Source: Caballeronia sp. TF1N1 (GTDB taxonomy: Bacteria; Pseudomonadota; Gammaproteobacteria; Burkholderiales; Burkholderiaceae). Taken from it: a DNA stretch of 64,000 bases. The stretch is from positions 124,001 to 188,000 of the forward strand of contig NZ_CP084627.1 in NCBI RefSeq assembly GCF_022878925.1, written 5' to 3'. The translations under genes and the position numbers were made by a program. Under the pieces are notes generated by a model. The model was not told where the DNA came from and did not search any database. It saw only the letters and a program-made list of their open reading frames with translations. Positions 18,983-29,393 of this stretch are shown in pieces (position 1 is the stretch's first letter; each line of letters begins with the position of its first letter).

Positions 18983-21046
18983 ATGATTCATCGACCTGGC
19001 CGGTCTTTCAACACGCCTTCGCGCGCGGCGTTCGCTGCGGCTGGCATTGTCGCGTCCGCGGTGCTCGCCGCGCATCCGGGCGCGGCTTTCGCGCAGGCGA
19101 GCGAGGTTGCAGCAGGCGCTACGCAGCAGTACGCGGTGAAGCCCGGTCAGTCGCTGAGCGATATCGCCGGCGAACTCACCGGTTCCAAGGAACGCGCGGT
19201 CAAGGAAAAGATGGCGCGCGCCCTGTTCGAAGCCAATCCGAACGCGTTCGCCGGGCACGACATCAACCGGTTGAAGCTCGGTTCGGTGTTGAACGTGCCG
19301 GCAACGGATGCGGGCGGAGCGTCCGCGCCGGTCTCGGTGCCCGCATCGACGCCAGCGCCGGTCCCGCAGGAAAACGCGACGGCGGGCGCATCCGCGACTG
19401 GCGTTGCACCGGCGTCAGCGACTCAAAGCGCCGCGAGCGAACCCGCGCCGCCCGAAGCAGCCTCGAATCCCGCGCTTGTTGCGAGCGCGCCGAATGCCGT
19501 TGCGCCGGCGTCCGAGGCAAGTTCCACAATGGCGCCAGCGAAGCCCGAGTTCGCCACTTCCGCTGCGGCGCCCGCGACCGGGTCGCCGCTTTCGGACCCC
19601 AGGATTTTCCTTGGTGGGCTGGTCGGACTGAGTGTCATATTCGGCCAGTGGTATATCAGAAGGCGTAATCGCGCCAAACTCGAAGCGGCTAGAGCGGCAG
19701 CGGACCCGCGCGCGCCGCGAACCTTTTCCTCGATGGAAGAAGCGGAAGCAGACGCCGCCGCGCGTAACGAAAAGCTGCGTCAGCAACGCGAGCGCGAGCG
19801 TTTGGCTGCTATCGCCGTGGCGAGCGTAGATGGCAAGGCGGTTCAGCGCGACGATCAGTCGGAACTGAACGCGGTGGCGGCGAGCATCGAGGATTACGAT
19901 GCGGCGCAAGTTTTCCCCACGCCGTCCGATGACGACGCGGTCGCGCGCATGACGCCATCGGCCAGGAATCCGGCGTCGCAAGCCGAGCCGTTCGTTCCCG
20001 CGACGCCCGCCGCTTTGCACGCGGAATTCGTGCCATCCGCGCGCGAAGAATCATCGAACGATGCCGACGCGCACGAAACGCATGCCCGCGAAATTGCCGC
20101 ACGCCAGGCCGCCGCGCTCGAAGCGCGCAAATGGGAAGAACAGGAGCGCGAAGCCGCCGCGCGACAGGCTGCGCATCAGGAAGCCGAGGAACGGGAGACG
20201 CGCGCACGTGAGCTCGCGGCCCGCGAGGCGCTCGCCCGCGATTTGTCCGCCCGCGAAACGCAATTGCGCGAGGCCGAAGCGCGCGATGCCTCCGAGCACG
20301 CGGAACACGCCCGCGAGGCGGCGGCGCGCGAGATCATCGCTCGCGAAGCCGAACTGCGCGAAGCTCAGGCGCGTGCGGCCGCCGAGGAAGCCGCCGAGCA
20401 GCGCGCGGCAGAACAGCGCGAGATCGAGCACGCAGCGCTCGACGTGCCGCCGGAGCCGGAACTCGATGACGATCCATCGCCCGGTCATCGTTTCCCGATG
20501 CCCAAGTTTCCAAAAGAAGCAATTCAGGCGCTCGACTCGCTCGAACTCGGTCTGCCGCCGCGTCTCGAACTGACGCTGAACACGCCTCATGATTTGGCGA
20601 GTTCGCCGCCGCAGGCGCTTGAAGCCGCGCCCCGTGAGTCCGCTGACGCGGCGCCGTTGCCGTTCATCCCGCAGCCGGTGGCCCACGCGCAGACGGCTCA
20701 CGAGGACTTGCCGCCCGTGCCGCGAGGGGATTCCGTCGTCGCTCAGATCGAAGCCGGCACTGCAGGCGCCGCGGCGGTGGCCGGCCTCGGAGCCACCCAG
20801 TACGGCCCGCTGAGCCTCGACTTCGACCTGAATCTGCCGGCGAGCCAGACTGCACCGTTGCCGGCGCTGACGCCTTCGCAACTCGCGACGATCGCGCGAA
20901 ACAAGCTCGAACTAGCGACCGAATACATCGAACTGGGCGATTTGTCGGGCGCGCGCACGTTGCTTCAGGAAGTGCTCGCCTCGAACGATTCAGCCACGCG
21001 TCCGCAAGCCGCCGCGTTGCTTTCGACGCTCGCGCCGCATTCCTGA
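18983..21046 (+). CDS. fimV: FimV/HubP-family polar protein
   Basis: A 687-residue cell-envelope protein of the FimV/HubP group, which organises poles and type IV pili. Order of parts: signal peptide (residues 1-38, ending AAFAQA), a LysM-like peptidoglycan-binding domain (about 47-105, [18 protein letters not shown]), an Ala/Pro/Ser-rich linker, one transmembrane helix (about 207-224, [17 protein letters not shown]) followed by RRRNR, a long charged region with Ala-Arg-Glu repeats (about 360-485) likely to be a coiled coil, and the C-terminal FimV domain (about 635-687, [20 protein letters not shown]). ATG 18983 follows CTGGAG; the frame is open before it. The position between asd and truA is where fimV lies in Pseudomonas. 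Confidence 0.9.
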   Translation: MIHRPGRSFNTPSRAAFAAAGIVASAVLAAHPGAAFAQASEVAAGATQQYAVKPGQSLSDIAGELTGSKERAVKEKMARALFEANPNAFAGHDINRLKLGSVLNVPATDAGGASAPVSVPASTPAPVPQENATAGASATGVAPASATQSAASEPAPPEAASNPALVASAPNAVAPASEASSTMAPAKPEFATSAAAPATGSPLSDPRIFLGGLVGLSVIFGQWYIRRRNRAKLEAARAAADPRAPRTFSSMEEAEADAAARNEKLRQQRERERLAAIAVASVDGKAVQRDDQSELNAVAASIEDYDAAQVFPTPSDDDAVARMTPSARNPASQAEPFVPATPAALHAEFVPSAREESSNDADAHETHAREIAARQAAALEARKWEEQEREAAARQAAHQEAEERETRARELAAREALARDLSARETQLREAEARDASEHAEHAREAAAREIIAREAELREAQARAAAEEAAEQRAAEQREIEHAALDVPPEPELDDDPSPGHRFPMPKFPKEAIQALDSLELGLPPRLELTLNTPHDLASSPPQALEAAPRESADAAPLPFIPQPVAHAQTAHEDLPPVPRGDSVVAQIEAGTAGAAAVAGLGATQYGPLSLDFDLNLPASQTAPLPALTPSQLATIARNKLELATEYIELGDLSGARTLLQEVLASNDSATRPQAAALLSTLAPHS

Positions 21047-21047
21047 A

Positions 21048-21851
21048 ATGCGCATTGCATTAGGCATTCAGTACGACGGCTCGGCGTTTTCCGGCTGGCA
21101 ATCTCAGCCGCATGGCAACACGGTGCAGGACGAACTCGAGCGCGCGCTCGGGGAGTTCGCGCAGACTCGTTTGCAGACGGTCGTCGCCGGACGGACAGAT
21201 ACCGGGGTTCACGGGCTGGGCCAAGTCGTGCACTTCGACACGGAACTCGACCGTACCGAGTTTTCCTGGGTGCGCGGCACGAATGCGTTTTTGCCGGAAA
21301 CGATCGCGGTGCAATGGGCGAAGCCGATGCCCGCCGACTTCCACGCCCGCTTCAGCGCATTCGAACGCACTTACTATTACGTGCTGTACATCAATGCGGT
21401 CCGTTCACCCATGCTCGCGAAACGCGCTGGCTGGGTGCACACGCCGCTGGATGTCGGCGCGATGCGTGAATCGGTGGCGTGTCTTATCGGCGAGCACGAC
21501 TTTTCGTCGTTCCGCGCGGCGGATTGCCAGTCGAAAACGCCGGTCAAGCATGTGTATCGGATCGATATACGCGAGCAGGGCAACTTCGTGCACTTCCGGT
21601 TTCGCGCCAACGCGTTTTTGCATCACATGGTACGCAATCTAATGGGATGTTTCGTTGCCATTGGCCGGGGAAAACATCCGGTTTCGTGGATGACCGACGT
21701 ACTCGCCGCGCGCGACCGTCGTATCGCCGCGCCGACCTTCATGCCGGACGGCCTATATCTGGCGGAAGTCGGTTATCCGGCGCAATTCGCGGTGCCGCCT
21801 GCGCATATTGAAAGCATGCCGTGGAGCGCCGTCTGGGCGAACGAGAAATGA
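21048..21851 (+). CDS. truA: tRNA pseudouridine(38-40) synthase
   Basis: Converts uridines 38-40 of the anticodon arm to pseudouridine. The 267-residue protein has the catalytic aspartate in [17 protein letters not shown], the N-terminal [17 protein letters not shown] and the C-terminal [18 protein letters not shown]. It begins one base after the fimV stop and its TGA overlaps the trpF ATG. Confidence 0.97.
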   Translation: MRIALGIQYDGSAFSGWQSQPHGNTVQDELERALGEFAQTRLQTVVAGRTDTGVHGLGQVVHFDTELDRTEFSWVRGTNAFLPETIAVQWAKPMPADFHARFSAFERTYYYVLYINAVRSPMLAKRAGWVHTPLDVGAMRESVACLIGEHDFSSFRAADCQSKTPVKHVYRIDIREQGNFVHFRFRANAFLHHMVRNLMGCFVAIGRGKHPVSWMTDVLAARDRRIAAPTFMPDGLYLAEVGYPAQFAVPPAHIESMPWSAVWANEK

Positions 21852-22516
21852 GCGAACGGGATCTTCATCGAACGAGAATCAAGCTGTGCGGACTTTCCCG
21901 CGCCGAAGACGTGCGCCACGCCGTGGCGCTCGGCGCGGACGCCGTGGGCTTTGTTTTCTATCCACCGAGTCCGCGTTCGGTGAGCGTTTCGCAAGCCGTC
22001 GAACTGGCTCGGCATGTGCCGCCCCTTGTGTCGGCAGTCGGTTTGTTCGTCAACGCGACGCCGGAATGGGTGAGAGAAGTCACGTCGAACGTTCCTCTAT
22101 CCATTTTGCAGTTTCACGGGGACGAAACACCCGAACAATGCGCCGAGTTGGCCGCGATTGCGGGTTTGCCCTATTGGCGCGCATTGCGAATCGGGCCTGA
22201 TGCTGCAACGAGCGATTTGATAGAATCGTCTCTTAAATTTGCAGATGCTGGCGGCATTCTTCTCGACGCACTCGTCGAGGGCTTTGGCGGCGGCGGGAAG
22301 ATATTCGATTGGTCACTTATCCCAACAGATCTAGGGCATCGGGCCGTTTTGAGTGGTGGGTTGAACACGCAAAACGTCAGTGAAGCCATCCGGCGCGTGC
22401 GCCCGTTCGCGGTCGATGTTTCAAGCGGCATCGAAACGCCGGGCGCCAAGGGCGTGAAAGATCCCGCCCGGATGGCGGCATTCGTGCGCGCGGTGCGCGA
22501 AGCGGATGCCAGCTGA
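21848..22516 (+). CDS. trpF: Phosphoribosylanthranilate isomerase
   Basis: Third pathway-specific step of tryptophan synthesis, a 222-residue TIM barrel. Visible are the catalytic cysteine in [27 protein letters not shown], the [18 protein letters not shown] segment with the catalytic aspartate, and the phosphate-binding GGLNTQNV and [14 protein letters not shown] 21848 overlaps the truA stop (ATGA), so translation is coupled. Confidence 0.97.
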   Translation: MSERDLHRTRIKLCGLSRAEDVRHAVALGADAVGFVFYPPSPRSVSVSQAVELARHVPPLVSAVGLFVNATPEWVREVTSNVPLSILQFHGDETPEQCAELAAIAGLPYWRALRIGPDAATSDLIESSLKFADAGGILLDALVEGFGGGGKIFDWSLIPTDLGHRAVLSGGLNTQNVSEAIRRVRPFAVDVSSGIETPGAKGVKDPARMAAFVRAVREADAS

Positions 22517-22567
22517 ATAAAAATGTGAATTCGCCGCAATGGCACTTCACCACCGAAGAGTGACGTA

Positions 22568-23761
22568 ATGTACAACTTACCAGACGAAAGAGGCCATTTC
22601 GGCCAATATGGTGGGATTTTCGTGTCTGAAACGCTCATCCACGCACTTGATGAATTGCGCGTCGCGTATGAAGCCGCTCAGCAAGATCCCGAGTTCCAGG
22701 CGGAGTATCACTACGAACTGAAGCATTATGTGGGTCGCCCTTCCCCGATTTATCACGCAAAGCGCTGGAGCGAAATGCTTGGCGGCGCGCAGCTTTATTT
22801 GAAGCGCGAGGACCTGAATCACACCGGCGCGCACAAGGTCAACAATGTGATCGGCCAGGCGCTGCTTGCGCGCCAGATGGGCAAGAAGCGTGTAATCGCC
22901 GAGACGGGCGCAGGTCAGCACGGTGTTGCAACCGCCACCATTGCCGCGCGCTTCGGCATGGAATGCGTGGTGTACATGGGCGTCGAGGACGTGCGGCGTC
23001 AGGCTGCGAACGTGTATCGGATGAAGCTGCTGGGCGCGACGGTCGTGCCGGTCGAATCGGGCTCGAAGACGCTGAAAGACGCGCTCAACGAAGCCATGCG
23101 CGACTGGGTGACGAACGTCGAGAGCACGTTCTACATCATCGGCACGGTGGCGGGCCCGCATCCTTATCCGATGATGGTGCGCGACTTCCAGCGTGTGATC
23201 GGCGACGAATGCAAGGTGCAAATGCCCGAAATGGCCGGTCGTCAGCCGGACGCGGTGATAGCGTGCGTAGGCGGTGGATCGAACGCGATGGGCATCTTTT
23301 ATCCCTATATCGACGACAAGGACGTGCGTCTGATTGGCGTCGAGGCAGCTGGCGACGGAATGGACACCGGCCGTCACGCAGCCTCGCTCATGGGCGGTAG
23401 TCCCGGCGTTTTGCACGGCAATCGCACCTATCTTCTGCAGGACGACAACGGCCAGATCATCGAGACGCATTCGGTTTCGGCGGGTCTCGACTATCCGGGC
23501 GTCGGTCCCGAGCACGCATGGCTGAAGGACGCGGGACGGGCCGAATATGTCGGCATCACGGACGAGGAAGCGCTCAAGGCCTTCCACGACTGCTGCCGCA
23601 TCGAAGGCATCATCCCGGCGCTCGAATCGAGTCACGCGCTGGCGTATGGCGCGAAGCTCGCGAAGACGCTGCCGCGCGACAAGGTGCTGCTCGTCAACCT
23701 GTCGGGCCGGGGCGACAAGGACATGCACACGGTCGCCGAGCGATCGGGCATTCAGTTCTGA
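22568..23761 (+). CDS. trpB: Tryptophan synthase beta chain
   Basis: PLP enzyme joining indole and serine. The 397-residue protein contains the PLP-lysine motif [27 protein letters not shown] and the phosphate-binding GGGSNAMG. Length is standard. It is separated from trpA by a DNA methyltransferase gene that starts 8 bp after its stop. Confidence 0.98.
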   Translation: MYNLPDERGHFGQYGGIFVSETLIHALDELRVAYEAAQQDPEFQAEYHYELKHYVGRPSPIYHAKRWSEMLGGAQLYLKREDLNHTGAHKVNNVIGQALLARQMGKKRVIAETGAGQHGVATATIAARFGMECVVYMGVEDVRRQAANVYRMKLLGATVVPVESGSKTLKDALNEAMRDWVTNVESTFYIIGTVAGPHPYPMMVRDFQRVIGDECKVQMPEMAGRQPDAVIACVGGGSNAMGIFYPYIDDKDVRLIGVEAAGDGMDTGRHAASLMGGSPGVLHGNRTYLLQDDNGQIIETHSVSAGLDYPGVGPEHAWLKDAGRAEYVGITDEEALKAFHDCCRIEGIIPALESSHALAYGAKLAKTLPRDKVLLVNLSGRGDKDMHTVAERSGIQF

Positions 23762-23769
23762 GCGGCCGG

Positions 23770-24624
23770 ATGCGCACTGTCATCGACGAACCGTTGTCCG
23801 TCGGCGCGCTCACGGGCGCCGATATCGATATCCGCAATCGCGATTTCCTGGCCGATGCCGCGACCATTCCCGACGCGTCGATCGACTTGATCGTCGCGGA
23901 CCCTCCCTATGGTTTGGGCAAGGACTACGGGAACGACTCGGACATGCGGTCCGGAGACGCCTTCCTTGAATGGACGTACGGCTGGCTTGAACTGGCCTTG
24001 CCAAAGCTCAAGCGAAGCGGTTCGATGTATATCTTCTGCACCTGGCAGTATTCGCCCGAGCTGTTCGTGTTTCTCAAGCGCCGGCTGATGATGATCAACG
24101 AGATCGTCTGGGACCGGCGTGTACCGAGCATGGGCGGAACGACGCGAAAATTTTCGTCGGTGCATGACAACATCGGCTATTTCGCGGTATCGAAGGACTA
24201 TTACTTCGATCTCGATCCAGTGCGCATTCCTTACGACGCAGTGACGAAGAAGGCGCGCTCGCGCAAGATTTTCGAAGGCAGCAAGTGGCTGGAGATGGGC
24301 TACAACCCGAAAGACGTGTGGTCGGTGTCGCGTTTGCACCGGCAGCATGCGGAACGGGTCGATCATCCGACACAAAAGCCGCTGGAGATCATCGAACGGA
24401 TGGTGCTTGCCAGTTGCCCGCCGGGCGGCCGCGTGCTTGATCCATTCATGGGCAGCGGCACCACGGGTGTTGCGTGCGCGCGTCACGGACGGCTCTTCAC
24501 CGGGTACGAAATAAACGCGGACTACTGTGCGATCGCTGAACAGCGCACGGCGCAGGGACGCGAGGATCGAATGCAGGTTTTGCGCGCACCTAGCGTCAGT
24601 CTCGTACCGGAAGCTGCCCGATAG
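23770..24624 (+). CDS. Orphan DNA adenine methyltransferase, beta class
   Basis: A 284-residue N6-adenine (or N4-cytosine) DNA methyltransferase. The catalytic motif DPPY is at residues 44-47, and the SAM-binding DPFMGSGTTGVA begins at residue 224. This order, catalytic motif first and FxGxG last, is the beta class. HPTQKP precedes the SAM motif as usual. The middle region (about 100-190) would hold target recognition. No restriction endonuclease is nearby, so it is an orphan enzyme acting on the chromosome. It starts 8 bp after trpB and ends 81 bp before trpA, so it is expressed with the trp genes. The upstream frame is open; ATG 23770 gives the natural family N-terminus. Confidence 0.93.
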   Translation: MRTVIDEPLSVGALTGADIDIRNRDFLADAATIPDASIDLIVADPPYGLGKDYGNDSDMRSGDAFLEWTYGWLELALPKLKRSGSMYIFCTWQYSPELFVFLKRRLMMINEIVWDRRVPSMGGTTRKFSSVHDNIGYFAVSKDYYFDLDPVRIPYDAVTKKARSRKIFEGSKWLEMGYNPKDVWSVSRLHRQHAERVDHPTQKPLEIIERMVLASCPPGGRVLDPFMGSGTTGVACARHGRLFTGYEINADYCAIAEQRTAQGREDRMQVLRAPSVSLVPEAAR

Positions 24625-24705
24625 CGCCATTTTCGTCGCTGAAACGCGTCAGATGCCGAGACAACGACGTCTGACGCCCACGAATACGACTGCGAGAAAT
24701 TTCTC

Positions 24706-25509
24706 ATGTCACGCATCAAAACTACATTTGCGGCACTCGCCGCCGAAGGCAAGAAGGGGCTGATTCCGTTCATCACGGCGGGCGACCCGAACCCTGAACA
24801 GACCGTCGAGTTCATGCACGCGCTGGCGAAAGGCGGCGCGGACGTCATCGAACTGGGCGTGCCGTTTTCGGACCCGATGGCCGACGGTCCCGTCATTCAG
24901 CGCTCGTCGGAACGCGCACTGGCGCGCGGCGTGACGCTCAAGCGCGTGCTTGCCGATGTCGCGCGTTTTCGCCAGACCAACGACAGAACGCCGGTCGTCC
25001 TGATGGGCTACGCCAATCCGATCGAACGCATGGGTGCGGACGCTTTCGCGGCGGCAGCGAACGAAGCGGGCGTCGACGGCGTGCTGGTGGTCGATTACCC
25101 GCCCGAGGAAGCCGAGGAATTCGGCACGAAGATGCGCGCGGCAGGCATCGATCCCATCTTCCTGCTGGCGCCGACTTCGACCGACGAACGTATCGCGGCG
25201 GTCGGGAAGATTGCGAGCGGCTATGTCTATTACGTCTCGCTGAAAGGCGTGACCGGCGCGGCAAATCTGGACGTTTCTAGCATCGCGAGTAAAATCCCGG
25301 CCATCAAGTCGCATGTGCCGCTGCCGGTGGGCGTGGGTTTCGGCATCCGCGACGCGCAAACTGCCCGCGCGGTGGCTGAGATCGCGGATGCCGTGGTCAT
25401 CGGCAGCCGGCTCGTGCAGTTGCTCGAAGAGGCGCCGCCGGATACTGCCGCGGCGTCGCTTACGACATTCATCGCGGAAATCAGAGCGGCGCTCGACGCC
25501 GCCAAGTAA
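24706..25509 (+). CDS. trpA: Tryptophan synthase alpha chain
   Basis: Cleaves indole-3-glycerol phosphate and passes indole to TrpB. The 267-residue TIM barrel has the catalytic glutamate and aspartate in [27 protein letters not shown], the flexible loop [10 protein letters not shown] and the phosphate-binding [10 protein letters not shown]. It follows the methyltransferase and is followed by accD, as in other Burkholderiaceae. Confidence 0.98.
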   Translation: MSRIKTTFAALAAEGKKGLIPFITAGDPNPEQTVEFMHALAKGGADVIELGVPFSDPMADGPVIQRSSERALARGVTLKRVLADVARFRQTNDRTPVVLMGYANPIERMGADAFAAAANEAGVDGVLVVDYPPEEAEEFGTKMRAAGIDPIFLLAPTSTDERIAAVGKIASGYVYYVSLKGVTGAANLDVSSIASKIPAIKSHVPLPVGVGFGIRDAQTARAVAEIADAVVIGSRLVQLLEEAPPDTAAASLTTFIAEIRAALDAAK

Positions 25510-25579
25510 AACGCAGTCGCGGCCGCGCCGGATTCCCTCGGCGCGGCGCCGCGACCGTCTGAACACTGAAGGAAATTCG

Positions 25580-26452
25580 ATGAGCTGGCTCGACAAATTG
25601 TTGCCGCCCAAGATCAAACAGACCGATCCCAAAAGCCGCAAGGGCATTCCCGAAGGCCTGTGGGTGAAGTGTCCGGCGTGCGAGGCGGTGCTGTACCGCA
25701 ACGACGTGGAGGCGAATCTGCATGTGTGCCCGAAGTGCAGCCACCACATGCGAATCGGCGCGCGCGAGCGGCTCGATCGTCTGCTCGATCCGGAAGGCCG
25801 CTATGAAATCGGCCAGGAAGTCTTGCCGGTCGACGCCCTCAAGTTCAAGGACAGCCGCAAGTATCCGGACCGCCTGAAAGAGGCGATGGAAGACACCGAC
25901 GAAACCGATGCCATGGTCGTCATGGGCGGCGCAATCCACACCATACCGTGCGTCGTGGCGTGCTTCGAGTTCTCGTTCATGGGCGGCTCGATGGGTTCGG
26001 TGGTCGGCGAACGTTTCGTGCGCGGCGCGCGCAATGCGCTCGAACAGAACGTACCGTTCATCTGCTTTACGGCTTCGGGCGGCGCGCGCATGCAGGAAAG
26101 CCTGCTTTCGCTCATGCAAATGGCCAAAACCACTGCGCTCCTCACCAAGCTGGCCGAGGCAAAGCTGCCGTTCATCTCGGTGCTGACCGACCCGACCATG
26201 GGCGGCGTGTCCGCGAGCTTCGCGTTTCTGGGCGATGTGGTGATTGCCGAGCCGAAAGCGCTCATCGGCTTCGCGGGTCCGCGCGTGATCGAGCAGACGG
26301 TGCGTGAAAAGCTGCCGGAAGGCTTCCAGCGCGCCGAGTTCCTGATGACGAAGGGCGCCGTCGACATGATCGTGGATCGCCGCAAGATGCGCGAGGAAAT
26401 TGCCCAGTTGATGGCATTGATGACCCGACAGCCCGCCGACGCCGTCGCCTGA
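25580..26452 (+). CDS. accD: Acetyl-CoA carboxylase carboxyltransferase subunit beta
   Basis: Transfers the carboxyl group from biotin to acetyl-CoA for fatty acid synthesis. The 290-residue protein has the N-terminal zinc ribbon ([23 protein letters not shown], four cysteines) and the crotonase-like core with [18 protein letters not shown] and [15 protein letters not shown] 25580 follows GAAGGAA. The frame is open far upstream across trpA in another frame. A strong terminator directly follows. Confidence 0.97.
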   Translation: MSWLDKLLPPKIKQTDPKSRKGIPEGLWVKCPACEAVLYRNDVEANLHVCPKCSHHMRIGARERLDRLLDPEGRYEIGQEVLPVDALKFKDSRKYPDRLKEAMEDTDETDAMVVMGGAIHTIPCVVACFEFSFMGGSMGSVVGERFVRGARNALEQNVPFICFTASGGARMQESLLSLMQMAKTTALLTKLAEAKLPFISVLTDPTMGGVSASFAFLGDVVIAEPKALIGFAGPRVIEQTVREKLPEGFQRAEFLMTKGAVDMIVDRRKMREEIAQLMALMTRQPADAVA

Positions 26453-26465
26453 CGGCTTCGAATGC

Positions 26466-26515
26466 AGCGCCGCGCCGCGCGTGAACCCGCGAGGTTCCGC
26501 GCGGCGCTTTTGTTT
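26466..26515 (+). terminator. Intrinsic terminator between accD and folC
   Basis: AGCGCCGCGC pairs with GCGCGGCGCT (10 bp); the enclosed bases can extend the stem (GAACC with GGTTC). TTTTGTTT follows. It ends only 14 bp before the folC start, which raises the question of how folC is transcribed. Confidence 0.7.
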
Positions 26516-26528
26516 CCCGATCTCGAAA

Positions 26529-27839
26529 ATGAACACTTTCCCCACCCTCGACGCCTGGCTCGCTCATCTCGAAGCGGCGCATCCGGTCGGTATCGACATG
26601 GGTCTCGCGCGCATCGGTCGCGTGAAGGAAGCGCTCGGGCTTTCCTTCGCCTGCCCGGTCATCACCGTCGGCGGCACGAATGGCAAGGGCTCGACGTGCG
26701 CGATCATCGAAACCATTTTGTTGCGCGCGGGTTATCGCGTGGGCTGTCACACGTCGCCGCATCTGCTTTCGTTCAACGAGCGGGCGCGCGTCGATGGCGT
26801 CGAGGCAAGTGACGCCGAGTTGCTGCAGCATTTCGAGGCCGTGGAAAAAGCGCGCGCGAGTCTCGCCGAGCCGGTCTCGCTGACTTATTTCGAATTCACG
26901 ACGCTCGCGATCCTGCATCTCTTCGCCTCGCGCACACTAGACGCCGTGGTTCTCGAAGTCGGGCTCGGCGGGCGGCTGGACGCGGTCAATATCGTCGATA
27001 CGGACTGCGCGGTGATCACGAGTATCGACATCGATCACACGGATTATCTCGGCGATACGCGCGAGAAAATCGGCTTCGAGAAGGCGGGCATTTTCCGCTC
27101 GGGCAAGCCCGCGATTTGCGGCGACCCAACGCCGCCGCAAAGCCTGATCGATCATGCCGAGGCGATCGGCGCGGATTTGTGGCTCGTGGGCCGCGATTTC
27201 CGCTACGAGGCGCAGCCGGGCAACGAGCGCCAGCAGTGGAGCTACATCGGACGCGCACAACGGCGTTCCGCGCTGGCTTACCCGGCGTTGCGGGGCGCGA
27301 ATCAGCTCATCAATACGTCGGCCGCGCTGGCGGCGCTCGAAGCGCTGCGCGACCGTCTGGCCGTGTCGGCGCAGGATATCCGGCTGGGCCTGGCGAACGT
27401 CGAGTTGCCGGGGCGCTTTCAGGTGCTGCCGGGCAAACCGCAGATCATTTTGGATGTCGCGCACAATCCGCACGCCGCCGCCGTGCTCGGTCAGAATCTC
27501 GGCAACATGGGCTACTTTCCGTACACCTACGCGGTGTTCGGCGCAATGGGCGACAAAGACATCGAAGGCATCGTCAATCAGCTCAAGGGCGAGGTCGATC
27601 ACTGGAACGTGAGCGCGTTGCCTACTCCGCGCGCTGCGTCGACCGACCGCCTGGCCAAGGTTTTGCGCGATGCCGGTGTCAACGAAGGCCCCGACAGCAG
27701 CGTTTCACAATTCGACACACCGGCCGAAGCATTTCGAGATGCGTTAAGTCGTGCGTCCGAAAATGATAGAATTTTGGTTTTCGGCAGTTTCTACACGGTT
27801 GCCGGCGTCATGGCATACCGGAAATCGCAGCATCACTGA
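26529..27839 (+). CDS. folC: Dihydrofolate synthase/folylpolyglutamate synthase
   Basis: Mur-ligase-type enzyme adding glutamate to dihydropteroate and folates. The 436-residue protein has the P-loop VGGTNGKGSTCAI, CHTSPHLLSFNER, the ATP/Mg segment EVGLGGRLDAVN and the C-terminal-domain DVAHNPHAA. ATG 26529 (MNTFPTLDAWLAHLE) is the family start. The accD terminator lies immediately upstream; the SPOR gene follows 61 bp later. Confidence 0.97.
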   Translation: MNTFPTLDAWLAHLEAAHPVGIDMGLARIGRVKEALGLSFACPVITVGGTNGKGSTCAIIETILLRAGYRVGCHTSPHLLSFNERARVDGVEASDAELLQHFEAVEKARASLAEPVSLTYFEFTTLAILHLFASRTLDAVVLEVGLGGRLDAVNIVDTDCAVITSIDIDHTDYLGDTREKIGFEKAGIFRSGKPAICGDPTPPQSLIDHAEAIGADLWLVGRDFRYEAQPGNERQQWSYIGRAQRRSALAYPALRGANQLINTSAALAALEALRDRLAVSAQDIRLGLANVELPGRFQVLPGKPQIILDVAHNPHAAAVLGQNLGNMGYFPYTYAVFGAMGDKDIEGIVNQLKGEVDHWNVSALPTPRAASTDRLAKVLRDAGVNEGPDSSVSQFDTPAEAFRDALSRASENDRILVFGSFYTVAGVMAYRKSQHH

Positions 27840-27900
27840 GACGGTTGGCGGTCAGCCGCAAGGCAAACCCCCGCACCAAGCTTCTCGCACCAAGCCATAC

Positions 27901-28719
27901 ATGGGACTTTTCTCGTTCGGCAAGAAAGACGACTCCGGTCGCGACGCTTATTCCGACTCACCGCGCGGCACGCGTCATACCGTCCGCACGGAACGCCGCA
28001 CGCGCCGCCCCGAGCGCACCGACGCCGACGCGATGATGCTCGACCCCACGCTGCCCGAAAAGCAGCGTGCCCGGCGCAGGCTGGTCGGCGCAATCGCGCT
28101 TGTGCTGGCCGCGGTCATCGTTCTGCCCATGGTGCTGGACTCGCGCCCGAAGCCCGTCACCGACGATATCTCCATCGATATTCCAAGCCGCCCCGCGCCT
28201 GCCGTGAAGCAATCGCGCGAAGCCACCGATGCCGACACGCAAGCCGGCGTCGCGCATGACGGCCCCGCGGCGACATCGAACGGCGTGGCGGCGGGCGTAG
28301 CGCAGCCCGACGCGCAAACGCCGGCGCCAGTTCAGCAACAGGCGCAGGTCAAACCGGAGGCAAAGTCCCCGGCACCCGCGAGCCAGCCCGCAAAAACCCA
28401 GGCGGCCAAGCCGCAGCCGGTCGCGCCCGCCGAAGAAGCCAATACCGCCGCCAACGCACCGAGCTCGCCTTCGTCGCCGGCCGGCAGCCGCTTCGTGCTG
28501 CAAATCGGCACCTTCGACGACGAAACCGCCGCGCAAAACTGGGTCAACAAGTTGAAAGCGGCCGGTGTGCCCGCATATCTCGAACATCGCAAGCAAACGG
28601 ACGGCTCCACGCGCGCTCTGTTGCGCGCAGGACCGTTTGCGGATCGCACGGCGGCATCGGCGGCGCTTCAGAAGGTGCGGCAAGCCGGACTTGCCGGTGG
28701 CAAGCGGCCAGCGAACTGA
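27901..28719 (+). CDS. SPOR-domain protein (DedD-like)
   Basis: A 272-residue inner-membrane protein: charged cytoplasmic N-terminus (MGLFSFGKKDD..., Arg-rich), one transmembrane helix at about residues 60-77 (GAIALVLAAVIVLPMVLD), a long Ala/Pro/Gln-rich periplasmic linker, and a C-terminal SPOR domain (about 196-265, FVLQIGTFDDETAAQNWVNKL). SPOR domains bind denuded septal peptidoglycan, so a role in cell division like DedD is inferred. The folC-SPOR-cvpA-purF order is widely conserved. Confidence 0.9.
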   Translation: MGLFSFGKKDDSGRDAYSDSPRGTRHTVRTERRTRRPERTDADAMMLDPTLPEKQRARRRLVGAIALVLAAVIVLPMVLDSRPKPVTDDISIDIPSRPAPAVKQSREATDADTQAGVAHDGPAATSNGVAAGVAQPDAQTPAPVQQQAQVKPEAKSPAPASQPAKTQAAKPQPVAPAEEANTAANAPSSPSSPAGSRFVLQIGTFDDETAAQNWVNKLKAAGVPAYLEHRKQTDGSTRALLRAGPFADRTAASAALQKVRQAGLAGGKRPAN

Positions 28720-28736
28720 GGCGAACCAGAAGCTCG

Positions 28737-29276
28737 ATGTTCACCAGTTTCGACTATGCCGTGCTCGCCGTGATCGGCCTGTCAGCCCTGCGCGGCATGT
28801 GGCGCGGCTTTCTGGCCGAAGCGTTCGGTCTCGTCGGCTGGGTGGCGGCTATCTTGATTGCAGGGCGCTTCGTCAGCGTCGTCGTGCCGTACATACCGTC
28901 CACGTGGCCGGGCGGTGCATTGACGCAATGGCTCGTGGCGTTCCTGCTCGTGGTGGCGGCCGTGCTGCTTCTGTCGAGCGTGCTGTCCGCGCTCCTGACG
29001 CGCATCACCGAAGTCACCGGCCTGCGCGGTGTCGACCGCTCGCTGGGTTTGCTGTTCGGCCTCGCCAGAGGGGCTATATTGGTAGTCATCCTGGTCGCCC
29101 TGGCGGGCTTGACCGAACTGCCGCAGAAAGATTTTTGGCGCAATGCGCTGCTCGCGCCCATGGCCGAGCAAGGCGTGCGTGAACTGAAACCGCTGCTCCC
29201 CGCTACGCTTGCCGCGTATGTGCGTGTCGCCCCGGCCCCCGATGCCGGCGACGCGGCGCGAAACGTCGCACAATAG
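28737..29276 (+). CDS. cvpA: CvpA-family membrane protein
   Basis: A 179-residue protein with four predicted membrane helices (within residues 5-125) and a polar C-terminal tail. N-terminal MFTSFDYAVLAVIGLSALRGMWRGF and the GWVAAILIAGRF segment are typical of CvpA, known from colicin V production and from envelope stress and bile resistance in other bacteria. It lies 17 bp after the SPOR gene and 117 bp before purF. Confidence 0.9.
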   Translation: MFTSFDYAVLAVIGLSALRGMWRGFLAEAFGLVGWVAAILIAGRFVSVVVPYIPSTWPGGALTQWLVAFLLVVAAVLLLSSVLSALLTRITEVTGLRGVDRSLGLLFGLARGAILVVILVALAGLTELPQKDFWRNALLAPMAEQGVRELKPLLPATLAAYVRVAPAPDAGDAARNVAQ

Positions 29277-29313
29277 ACGAACGGCTGGCTACATGAGGGA
29301 CGCGATACGGCGC

Positions 29314-29331
29314 CCGCCTGCGAACAGGCGG
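29314..29331 (+). promoter_or_regulatory. CGAA-loop hairpin in the purF leader
   Basis: CCGCCTG-CGAA-CAGGCGG, a perfect 7-bp stem with a tetraloop, 62 bp before the purF start. No T-run follows, so it is not a terminator. It may affect mRNA stability or purF expression. Confidence 0.35.
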
Positions 29332-29393
29332 TGTGGACCGGCACCGCCTATCGACCCCGTCGACCCCGTTTCGACTCTTTGAAGGACCATGCC

